Position numbers and translations under genes: made by a program. A model generated the notes under the pieces. That model had not been told where the DNA came from. It did no database searches and saw only the letters and a program-made list of their open reading frames with translations. Below, one piece after another: positions 56,450 through 64,000 of a stretch of 64,000 nt of DNA. The stretch spans positions 29,861,260 through 29,925,259 of the forward strand of contig NC_065530.1 of assembly GCF_020184175.1 (NCBI RefSeq). Direction: 5' to 3'. The first letter of the stretch is position 1; the number at the start of each line of letters is the position of its first letter. The stretch comes from Aphis gossypii. Its lineage: Eukaryota > Arthropoda > Insecta > Hemiptera > Aphididae.

Positions 56450-57632
56450 CTACAGACCAACACGGAGAGCTTACACTGTCTAGAAATCTCTTGATTTTAG
56501 TGTGATTAACAAAATAATTGACATCGCAGTAGCATAACGTCCCTAACGATTTGATGTCGTCGTTTAAACACGCTATTTTCTACTCCATACTATATATATA
56601 TATATATATATATTATATATTTAGATAAAACCAACTTAAGGATCGACGAGTATAATTAGATTATGAATTCTCTGAAAAAATAAATCGTTTTACGTGTCAA
56701 GAGAGTTGTGAACGCAAAATGCAAATACGCTGCATCGCTGCACTGGCTGCAGTAAATCGATCTCCAGACTTTTGAATATTTATACATACTTCGTCATTGG
56801 TCATTTGTCACATTATAATAAGAAATAACTAATAAGAAAGGAAGTATCAATAGGACAGCTAAAATATATAAATAAACTTGATTGCATAATCAAATGTAAT
56901 CGGTTACAAAACATTAATTAAGAATTTTAGTCATGGACTATAATTATAACGTTTAAATTATCATAAAAGTAATATAAATTCTTACATTATTTACTCATAA
57001 AGTAGTTTTCTTAACAATTCTCCAATAAAGATTGGTAAAATAATAGGTTATCACGTATTATGAACAGTAAGATTATGCGCAATATTCACGTATAAATCTG
57101 AGCCTTATATTCTATATAATAACTCTTAATATTAAGAAGAATCTGTTTTAAACATGTTAACTAACAGTGTCTAACAAAATATACCGGAAAATTAAAATAG
57201 ATGAATTATGAAAATAGTATCTTCCATATAATATTTGTACTTATTTTTATTAATAACTACGCTAAAATGACAAAAAATTACATAAAAAAAAATAATAATA
57301 AAAATAACAAGTTGACAGAATAAAAATAACCCATATCATCCTTTTAGAATATTATATAAGGAAATTATTACATGAATGATTTGACAAGCGGTAGCCGATA
57401 AATGTGAAAATTAAATTATATATTTACATAATACAAAAACACCATTAAATTATAACTTGTAGAAAAGCGTAAAAAATTTTTAATTTAAAAAAAGAAAACA
57501 GTAAAATAAGTTTTCGATCAAACATTATTGAATTAAACAGAAAATTTTTTTTTTTAGAATTAATAAATAAATTATATAATGAAAATATTATTTTATTTAT
57601 TGTCCTATATATATATATTTAACTATATAATA
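56450..57632. other. AT-rich transition into the repeat/adenosine deaminase region
   Basis: Apart from the (TA)n tract, nothing recognised. Base composition becomes noticeably more AT-rich from about 56.8 kb onward. Confidence 0.4.
56589..56612. repeat. (TA)n microsatellite
   Basis: About 12 uninterrupted AT units. Confidence 0.85.
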
Positions 57633-57666
57633 GTTCTAATAATGCTGCATTATTAAAATCGAATTT
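57633..57666 (+). repeat. Short direct repeat, left copy
   Basis: GTTCTAATAATGCTGCATTA followed by TTAAAAT recurs at 58,110-58,144 with a few changes. The pair brackets orphan copy A, as the ends of an inserted unit or a tandem duplication would. Confidence 0.5.
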
Positions 57667-57780
57667 AAAAGTTAGATAATGATTTGAAATCTACATAATA
57701 TTGTAATTTACAACTAAATAGGATATCATGATACCAAAGAAATTGAGTTTATAATTAAAAATATATTATAGAGTATAAAT

Positions 57781-58040
57781 ATGGACTTTAAAAATAAAGA
57801 TAATGAAGAATATAAAGATTATCATCCGTGGGATCGAACTATAGCATACGATTTTTCAAAAAAGTTATTTTATTTTTAAAATCCCTAACGCTATTCAAAT
57901 TCAACCTACATGACTTTAGACGATATTTATAATAAAGTTCAAGATTTACTAAATTCCAAAAAAAAAATATTTGATGAAAAGAAAAATATTAATGCTCATC
58001 TAGCTGTTGTAGATAGACAGATTGAAGATGATTCATAAGA
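57781..58040 (+). pseudogene. Orphan gene, decayed copy A
   Basis: ATG starts MDFKNKDNEEYKDYH, followed by DRTIAYDFSKKLFYF and a stop. After the stop, with a frame change, comes DDIYNKVQDLLNSKK and then NINAHLAVVDRQIEDDS before another stop. The same succession (DFKNKD, YD.SKKLFYF, IYNK, AH...D) appears in copies B and C, so this is a real ancient reading frame and not chance. I do not recognise the family. The polar, lysine-rich composition gives no clue to function. It is the most diverged of the three copies, yet it keeps the longest continuous pieces. Confidence 0.6.
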
Positions 58041-58109
58041 CATTGTGCTAAAATTGTTGATGTTGTATAGCTATATTTATCTCTTATAATTTAAATATTA
58101 TCATTTTAT

Positions 58110-58144
58110 AATTCTAATAATGTTGCATTATTAAAATTTGATTT
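58110..58144 (+). repeat. Short direct repeat, right copy
   Basis: ATTCTAATAATGTTGCATTA plus TTAAAAT, partner of 57,633-57,666. Confidence 0.5.
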
Positions 58145-58199
58145 ACGATGATTAAAACAAAAAAAATTTAAACTTGGTAACTTAGTATTAAAGTAGCAA

Positions 58200-59212
58200 A
58201 AGTTAAGATAAAAAATAAAACATTTTAGGACAAATATTCTTCAGTATGTGCAAGCCAATAATATAAAGTAAGAAAATTAAAATAAATTAAATGTATAGAA
58301 TTTTATTTCAGGTGTTATCTCAAATCTGTTCGATGGATGCCGGATTCTGTTCAACTTGTGTTTAACTGAAAAATAAACTTATTATACAATTAGTAAAATT
58401 CATGTATTTAAAAATTTTAGACGAATATTTCTCGTTCACATGTCGCTCAATACTATTACATAAAGACAATTTGTTTTATATAATTAAAAAAATAAACAAA
58501 TAAAATGGAAAATCTTAAAGCAGTTTTAAATATTTCTGAGACTAATTTAATAACAAATAAAATTTGTAAAATTAAGCGAGTTGGAGATTAGAAAAAAATA
58601 CTACACAACTTCTTTTGAATTTATCAAAAACTAAATATGGTGAAATTTTTTGTTGTTATTTTAGATAATATTATTAAACTAGTTCTACCCGTTAGTCTTT
58701 CTAAATTATCAAAAAAAGATGTTCAAAATCTTAATTTGAATAACAATTACTCTTTGATTTATAATGGGATGGAAATATTGACAAATGGTAGTAAAAACAT
58801 TTGATTACATTTGAAAAATTGTTGTAATTTAATCGAATAATATTCACTTAATTTTAATGATCATAAAATTATTTTTTAGAACAATCTTACAATCTTTTTT
58901 TTTCTAATATCTGTAGTATTATTCTTATGAATCAATAAATAATTAATAAAGCTTTAAAATGTATATAGTTGCATGTGTACAATAGTTATATTCTAAGAGA
59001 TTTTCTTCTTGAAAATAAAATTTTATAAAATAAGTAATAACCAATGCATTTATACATAATATTTTTGAATGTCCACGTTCCGTAAGTATAATATTATTAA
59101 TAACGTTTACTCCTTAACATATACAGATACTCGTTTATAGAGTAGATATATTGAGTAACACTCCAACACACCTTTAGCTTTTCCGTTTATAGGAAAGTGG
59201 TAATAATTCAGA
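58200..59212. other. AT-rich remnant zone between orphan copies A and B
   Basis: No intact gene. A short frame at 58,505 (MENLKAVLNISETNLITNK, then a stop after IKRVGD) and a later piece reading SLSKLSKKDVQNLNLNNN near 58,690-58,745 look like protein-coding relics by composition. They could be a LINE ORF1 or more of the orphan family, but I cannot identify them. Confidence 0.35.
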
Positions 59213-59362
59213 ATCGTTATTAGTTGTAGTATATACCAACATGTCTTATATTTTCGTTAATATTCTTAAGACAATAATTCGGGTTAGTTACACTAACAAA
59301 ATGTAGACATTCAAAAATTGAGTTTGTATTTAAAAATTTTGACAAGAAATAAAATATAAATA

Positions 59363-59690
59363 TAGATTTTAAAAATAAAGATAAAGAGTACATAGATCAT
59401 CCCTGCAGCTATCGAAATTTATCATACGATTGTTCCAAAAAATTATTTTATTTTCAAGACCCTATAAGCAATTTAAATTAAACGTATAAAACTTGTAATC
59501 TCCTAGATTACATTTATAATAAAATCCATTTTTTACTAGAATCCCAAAAAAATGTATTACCTACATGTTAAAAATAAATAATGTTAGTGCCCACTTTACT
59601 ATTTTAGATAAACACATTAATGCAGATTCTATAAAATACAGTGTTGTTTCCGAATATGATGATTTGGAGCTTGAAATTCTATTTATTACC
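59363..59690 (+). pseudogene. Orphan gene, decayed copy B (left arm)
   Basis: Begins IDFKNKDKEYIDH (the ATG is replaced by ATA), then LSYDCSKKLFYF, LDYIYNKIHFLLESQK, and after frame breaks AHFTILDKHINADS and YDDLELEI. It aligns with copy A at protein and DNA level and with copy C in the other arm. It is broken several times and is convergent with the neighbouring reverse transcriptase fragment. Confidence 0.6.
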
Positions 59691-59712
59691 TATTTAAATG
59701 TATTAAAAATAA

Positions 59713-59832
59713 TATGTATGTTGGAATAAGTGAAGTCAACAAACATTTGATTATAAATATCCATGTGGTTTTTTTTACTGAGGATATCCGTAGATATCAT
59801 GTGTAATACTCCGTTTATCGATGTTTTAGAAT
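59713..59832 (+). repeat. ~115-bp repeated motif, copy 1
   Basis: Carries CAACAAACATTTGATTATAA, then a T-run and GATATCCGTAGATATCAT, and ends near TCCGTTTATCGATG. It recurs at 60,281-60,394 (same strand) and 63,380-63,502 (opposite strand). The palindromic GATATC(C)GTAGATATC core is retained in all three with small changes. It may be the 3' or 5' end of the mobile element. Confidence 0.75.
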
Positions 59833-59989
59833 AAACTAAAATAGCTTAATATAAATTCATAGTTCAATATAAATATTAAGCGACACATGAACAATTAATA
59901 TACTAATAACATGTAAATACTTTAAAATTTGCAATATTATATTTAATAATTAATTATAATCAAGTTCATAAAATCTTTTTTCAATCTGT

Positions 59990-60232
59990 GATTTAACAGG
60001 TCATACACGGAAACAATATCCTTATATTAAATTTGGACAAGATTTTCACTATGCGGAACACCACAAGTAATTATTTTTTTTAGATTGTTTCATATGTTAT
60101 TTTTAAATAAGTTGAAGTAAATTGTGAGCAATTTCCTTATTTCTATATTATGCAATTTTAATCGCAATATTTCGTGATCGACAGTGTTGAATGCTTTTTT
60201 TAAATCTAAGAAAACAACAAGCTTATATTTTT
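59990..60232 (-). pseudogene. LINE reverse transcriptase fragment, inverted copy
   Basis: Minus-strand counterpart of 62,962-63,235. It begins abruptly within the LDLKKAFNTVDHE block and runs to just beyond the GVP-like block, with its own frame breaks. The 5' half of the gene is missing here, so the two reverse transcriptase copies diverge outward from the central adenosine deaminase gene but are not equal in length. Confidence 0.85.
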
Positions 60233-60280
60233 GTGTAAAATGTTTATAAATTAAATTACATCGTAATAGTATTTAAATAA

Positions 60281-60394
60281 ATGTATGTAGAAATAAGGTC
60301 AACAAACATTTGATTATAAAAATCTGTGGTTTTTTTTACTGAGAATATCCATAGATATCGTATTATGCAATATTCTGTTTACGAGTGTCCTAGA
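60281..60394 (+). repeat. ~115-bp repeated motif, copy 2 (outside the arm)
   Basis: Direct-orientation copy lying just inside the left arm and 265 bases upstream of the adenosine deaminase ATG. It is more diverged (ACTGAGAATATCCATAGATA). It shows that the arrangement is more complex than one inverted duplication. Confidence 0.75.
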
Positions 60395-60658
60395 TTAATT
60401 TTATATAATGATATTGTTTTTTTTTATAATTTTAATAATTTGTCGTATTAGTTTTTAATACGATCGACGAGTATTGAATTCACATTCGTTGGCCGTACAC
60501 ATAAGTCAATGGAAGTCTCGTATGCACTCTCCCTTTTAACATAAATAATATTTTATTTTATAATTTACAATTATTGTTTATTTACATTTTTAATTCAAAT
60601 GAAAATCTTTGTAAGGTTTTAATTTATTTAATATTTTTAATTATAAATACGTTTTAAA
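60395..60658 (+). promoter_or_regulatory. Upstream region of the adenosine deaminase gene
   Basis: This is AT-rich sequence between the second copy of the 115-bp motif and the ATG. A short GC-richer patch at about 60,480-60,535 contains TTGGCCGTACAC and is the only distinctive sequence; it could hold the promoter or the old insertion edge. A TATAAATA at 60,642-60,649 lies only about 10 bases before the ATG, which is too close for a normal core promoter with a 5' UTR. No clear initiator is visible. An upstream untranslated exon cannot be excluded. Confidence 0.3.
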
Positions 60659-61954
60659 ATGTTGAATTTATTTATTATATTTTTTTCAATAACATATTCT
60701 TATGGATTTAATACAAACAGTTCTTCAGAATTGATGATGTTTATGAATCTGATTCCAAAAGGTGGAGATTTGCATAACCATTTATCAGGAGCTTTATTTT
60801 TTGAAGATTATGTGAATATCTTTAATAAATTAAACTATTGTATAGATAATAGTACATTTCAAGTAAGTAAAAATTATTCTAATAATTGTAAACCTTTTAA
60901 AGATTTGGATACAAAAATGTATAATGAAATTCGTAAAAGATGGTCGATATTAGATAATAAATATAAAAACGAAAATTTAAAAAATTTTTTTAAAATTTTT
61001 TATTATGTAAGATTTCCTTTAGATTGTTTTAAAGAAGCTTTATTGATTGTAAAATCAAGGGCTATAAATGAGAATGTACAATACATAGAATCTATGTTAG
61101 ACATGCGTTCTATTATAGATGTAGATGATTCAAAAAATATATCATTTGATTTTAATAATATTAATATTTTAATGAAAATGTTTGATAATGACAGCGTAAA
61201 ACAATCTAATATTGATCAAGCAATAACAACAATAAATAATTTTAATATAAGTGATAATTATTTTACCGTAAAATATTTAATTTTAATAAGCAGAACTTTA
61301 AATCCATATTTATTTTTTGAACAAATTTACTACGCATCAAAAATATACAATAAATCAGAAGAAGTTGTAGGTGTTAATGTTGCAGGCCGGGAAGATAATA
61401 AATATTCATTTATAAATTTTGATATACAGATGAAAATTATTAAATATTTTAAAGATATATTTAATTTAAAAGTATCTATACATTCTGGAGAACTTACTAA
61501 AAAAATAACTAAACCAGAAAATTTAAATCATATTCATAATTCTATAAATATTGCTCACAGAATAGGTCATGGTGTTGATATAATGTATGAACCAGATCCA
61601 ATTAATATAATGAAAACAATGCGAGATAAAAAAATTGCAGTAGAAATAAACTTATCAAGTAATGAGTTTTTATTAGGAATAAAACCAATTGATAATCCTA
61701 TAAAACTTTATATGAAAAATGGAGTTCCTGTTGTTTTATCAAGTGATGATCCTGGTATTTTTATGACAACATTATCAGAACAATATTATCTTTTAATGAA
61801 AAATTTTAATTTAACTTTTTCAGAATTGAAAGATGTAATATACAATGGAATACTTTATAGTTTTTTAAATGAAAAAGATAAAAAAGAACAACTGATTATT
61901 TTAGATATAAAATTTATTGAGTTTGAATACAAATTAAAGAATTATAGAATTTAA
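60659..61954 (+). CDS. Secreted adenosine deaminase, bacterial-type, intronless
   Basis: The 431-residue product should hydrolyse adenosine or deoxyadenosine to inosine and ammonia in a zinc-dependent reaction. Seen: a hydrophobic N-terminus (residues 1 to about 16) that looks like a signal peptide; the first metal site H39-N-H41 in PKGGDLHNHLSGAL (33-46); GVNVAGRED (238-246); SIHSGE with H275 and E278; HRIGHG (300-305) with H304; SSNEF (333-337); and SSDDPG with D363 and D364. Every catalytic or zinc-binding position expected of the adenosine deaminase family is therefore present. Several N-x-S/T sequons (N20, N64, N73, N160, N197, N231, N331, N384) suit a secreted glycoprotein. The N-terminal dimerisation domain of animal ADGF/ADA2 is not recognisable, and cytosolic ADA lacks a signal peptide. 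The HNHLSGA context matches, from memory, periplasmic proteobacterial enzymes. Third codon positions are nearly all A or T. The ATG at 60,659 is chosen because it begins the signal peptide. Neighbours are broken retroelement pieces, so this gene stands out as intact. Enzyme family is near certain; origin and secretion are inference. Confidence 0.93.
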   Translation: MLNLFIIFFSITYSYGFNTNSSSELMMFMNLIPKGGDLHNHLSGALFFEDYVNIFNKLNYCIDNSTFQVSKNYSNNCKPFKDLDTKMYNEIRKRWSILDNKYKNENLKNFFKIFYYVRFPLDCFKEALLIVKSRAINENVQYIESMLDMRSIIDVDDSKNISFDFNNINILMKMFDNDSVKQSNIDQAITTINNFNISDNYFTVKYLILISRTLNPYLFFEQIYYASKIYNKSEEVVGVNVAGREDNKYSFINFDIQMKIIKYFKDIFNLKVSIHSGELTKKITKPENLNHIHNSINIAHRIGHGVDIMYEPDPINIMKTMRDKKIAVEINLSSNEFLLGIKPIDNPIKLYMKNGVPVVLSSDDPGIFMTTLSEQYYLLMKNFNLTFSELKDVIYNGILYSFLNEKDKKEQLIILDIKFIEFEYKLKNYRI

Positions 61955-62369
61955 ATTTAAAAAAATATTTATTGTTTTTTTATTATTATAAATAATATTT
62001 GTATAATTAAAATTAATTGCAAGAATTTATTTAAATACATACCTACGAATACAGAAACAATTAACCCTTTACTGTTTGATTTATTTATTAAAATATATAA
62101 TTTTTAAAAAATGTTTCTCTTACCAAAATAATACTAATAATAATCGTAATTTTAATCTTAATAAAACAGCTGTATCGAAAACAGTGTATAATACCTACTT
62201 AGATAACTAAAGGGATTATTACTACAATAAAAATACGTTATAAATTAATTAGAAAAAAAGATTTTTAGGATTGTTTTACAAATTATAAATTAAACATTAA
62301 ATAAAAATCTTACGTGAAAATTACTATACAAAACAAATTGATATAATTAATAAAAAAAATCCCAAAATA
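61955..62369. other. Spacer between adenosine deaminase and LINE remnant
   Basis: AT-rich spacer with no gene-like frame apart from its last few codons, where WELLCNYLK near 62,372-62,398 may be the start of the LINE remnant. Confidence 0.4.
62160..62165 (+). terminator. Possible polyadenylation signal (AATAAA)
   Basis: First canonical AATAAA found downstream of the adenosine deaminase stop codon, about 205 bases after it. The sequence is so AT-rich that the hexamer could occur by chance. Confidence 0.3.
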
Positions 62370-63235
62370 CAATGGGAACTGCTCTGCAATTACTTGAAAA
62401 TTAATAAAAAGAAAACTGTTTTCGACATTGATGATTGTAACCTATAATCATTATGTAAATGTAGGTCCTAATCTTGTTTCTAAAATATCTTTTATGAATA
62501 CCAAGATGAAAACAAAAAGCAATTGTTTTGTTAAATCTATTTATTTCGAACCAATTATACCTATTAAAATTATTAACAATATTAATTCTCTTAAAAATAA
62601 TATCGCCACAGGTTCCGATAAAGTTCGTGTGGAGTTTTTAAAATCCAAACAAAAAATAATCTCTAATCCTTTATCGTGTATATTTAACTTATTTATTGAA
62701 AAAAATATTTTTCTAGTGAATTTAAACTCACCGATATTATATCAATATATAAAAATGTTGAAAACAAGTTAGATCTGAATACTTATCGTCCAATTTCGTT
62801 AATATCTAAGGTTGTTAAAATTTTTAAAAATTGTATTTATACAGGAACAATAAATTTCTTAAATAAAAATAATAAACTTTCTAGTTAACAATTTGGTTTT
62901 CGAGAAAGAAAGAACACAGAAGACATAATACCTAAATTAATTTCACACATAAAAATTAATGAAAAATATAAGCTTGTTGTTTTCTTAGATTTAAAAAAAG
63001 CATTCAACACTGTCGATCACGAAATATTGCGATTAAAATTGCATAATATAGAAATAAGAAGAATTGCTCACAATTTACTTCAATCTTATTTATAAAATCA
63101 AACATATGCAAAACAAAATCTAAAAAAAATTAATTACTTGTGGTGTTCCGCATGGTGCAAATCTTGGTCCAAATTTAATATAAAGGATATTGTTTCCGTG
63201 TATGACCTGTTAAATCACAGATTGAAAAAAGATTT
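62370..63235 (+). pseudogene. LINE (non-LTR) reverse transcriptase, broken
   Basis: Two or more frames together give the N-terminal half of a LINE reverse transcriptase: NVGPNLVSKI near the start, NSLKNNIATGSDKVRVEFLK, then YRPISLIS, then QFGFRERKNTED, then VVFLDLKKAFNTVDHEI (the first catalytic Asp block), and finally GVPHGANLGP, the equivalent of GVPQGSxLGP. Frameshifts occur near 62,715, a stop near 62,886 (before QFGFRE) and further breaks after 63,090. No YxDD box can be recognised. A piece reading IKDIVSV after the GVP block may be the degraded continuation. The frame begins about 400 bases after the adenosine deaminase stop, on the same strand. It is non-functional as it stands. The LINE clade is not determined. 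Confidence 0.9.
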
Positions 63236-63379
63236 TATGAAATTGATTATAATATTAATATTATAATATAATATTGCAATATTTTAAAGTATTTACATGT
63301 TATTAGTATATTAATTGTTCATGTGTCGCTTAATATATAATTATTGAACTATGAATTTATATTAAGCTATTTTAGTTTA

Positions 63380-63502
63380 CTCTATAACACTCGATAAACG
63401 GAGTATTACATCACATGATATCTACGGATATCCTCAGTAAAAAAAAACCACATGGATATTTATAATCAAATGTTTGTTGACCTTCACTTATTTCTACATA
63501 CA
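63380..63502 (-). repeat. ~115-bp repeated motif, copy 3
   Basis: Inverted copy in the right arm. Read on the minus strand it gives AGGTCAACAAACATTTGATT and ends at the TTTATCGAGTGTTATAG equivalent. It is nearly identical to copy 1. Confidence 0.75.
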
Positions 63503-63539
63503 TTTATTTTAATACATTTAAATAATAATAATAGATATT

Positions 63540-63866
63540 TCAAGCTCCAAATCATCATATTCGGAAACAACACTGTATTTTATAGAATCTGCATTAATGT
63601 GTTTATCTAAAATAGTAAAGTGGGCACTAACATTATTTATTTTTAACATGTAGGTAATACATTTTTTTTGGGATTCTAGTAAAAAATGGATTTTATTATA
63701 AATGTAATCTAGGAGATTTACAAGTTTTATACGTTTAATTTAAATTGCGTATAGGGTCTTGAAAATAAAATAATTTTTTGGAACAATCGTATGATAAATT
63801 TCGATAGCAGGGATGATCTATGTACTCTTTATCTTTATTTTTAAAATCTATATTTATATTTTATTT
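63540..63866 (-). pseudogene. Orphan gene, decayed copy C (right arm)
   Basis: Reverse-complement partner of copy B inside the right arm, with the same DFKNKDKE start region and the same later pieces. It is convergent with the reverse transcriptase remnant at 62,370-63,235. Small indels separate it from copy B, so the arms have been diverging after duplication. Confidence 0.6.
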
Positions 63867-64000
63867 CTTTTCAAAATTTTTAAATACAAACTCAATTTTT
63901 GAATGTCTACATTTTGTTAGTGTAACTAACCCGAATTATTGTCTTAAGAATATTAACAAAAATATAAGACATGTTGGTATATACTACAACTAATAACGAT

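Larger units (their letters stand above)
59213..60232 (+). repeat. Left arm of ~1-kb inverted repeat
   Basis: Read in reverse complement, this segment matches 62,962-64,000 almost throughout. By eye identity is above 90%, with scattered substitutions and indels (for example CCTGCAGCTATCG here against CCTGCTATCG in the other arm). The match stops inward at about 60,232, after GCTTATATTTTT. Outward, the right arm is cut by the window end, so the repeat may extend to the left of 59,213. The arm holds, left to right, a decayed orphan ORF (plus), a ~115-bp motif and part of a LINE reverse transcriptase (minus). The divergence between arms argues against a simple assembly artefact. Confidence 0.9.
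62962..64000 (-). repeat. Right arm of ~1-kb inverted repeat
   Basis: Reverse complement of 59,213-60,232. It runs to the last base of the window and probably continues. The inner boundary lies inside the reverse transcriptase reading frame: the right copy continues further 5' (to about 62,370), while the left copy is cut off. The loop between the arms is about 2.7 kb and contains the adenosine deaminase gene plus the 5' half of this reverse transcriptase. Confidence 0.9.

Noticed and set aside
60642..60649. TATAAATA as the adenosine deaminase TATA box
   Set aside because: It lies about 10 bases before the start codon, leaving no room for a transcription start and 5' UTR.
59213..64000. Inverted repeat as an assembly artefact
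   Set aside because: The arms differ by many substitutions and small indels and the centre is asymmetric, which a folded-back misassembly would not show. Long-read confirmation would still be decisive.

Overview
The window looks like nuclear DNA of an insect, most likely an aphid or a close relative. It is very AT-rich and full of (AAT)n, (TA)n and (GT)n microsatellites. The short motif TACCTATA and its complement recur throughout, which I associate by impression with aphid genomes. Almost all of it is non-coding. The many open frames of 60-285 codons are dominated by microsatellite translations (runs of Ile, Tyr, Asn) or by CpG-rich stretches open on both strands, and I do not accept them as genes. 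No tRNA, rRNA, CRISPR array or prokaryotic operon is visible.

Layout. From 1 to about 57,200, long AT-rich blocks alternate with short GC/CpG-richer islands near 2.3-3.3, 8.1-9.4, 14.0-15.3, 18.9-19.8, 28.2-29.2, 31.1-32.1, 34.3-35.3, 37.7-38.3, 42.6-43.8, 48.9-50.6, 52.6-53.6 and 55.5-56.4 kb. These could be promoters, enhancers or untranslated first exons of host transcripts whose coding exons lie elsewhere. Mobile-element remains in this part are a clear 649-bp non-autonomous DNA transposon (21,890-22,538, terminal inverted repeats, target duplication TACATA), a decayed LINE on the minus strand near 24.2-24.5 kb, and a 5'-truncated LINE 3' end near 37.2 kb that finishes in a purine-rich tail.

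The striking part is 57.6-64.0 kb, which is even more AT-rich. It holds the only convincing intact gene: a 431-residue adenosine deaminase with a signal peptide (60,659-61,954, plus strand, no introns, all catalytic residues present). The motif around its first metal-binding histidines resembles the secreted bacterial adenosine deaminases more than animal ADGF/ADA2 or cytosolic ADA, so horizontal acquisition is a serious possibility. The gene sits in the roughly 2.7-kb loop between two arms of a ~1-kb inverted repeat (59,213-60,232 and 62,962 to beyond 64,000). Each arm carries the 3' half of a broken LINE reverse transcriptase pointing outward, a ~115-bp conserved motif, and a decayed copy of an unrecognised orphan gene. 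A third, more diverged copy of the orphan gene lies at 57,781-58,040.

Reading: an intact, probably secreted purine-metabolising enzyme sits inside a graveyard of retrotransposon and orphan-gene pieces. The contrast suggests that the enzyme is under selection or arrived recently. Whether it is a host effector (for example salivary), a cargo gene, or an insertion from a symbiont or other source cannot be settled from sequence alone.
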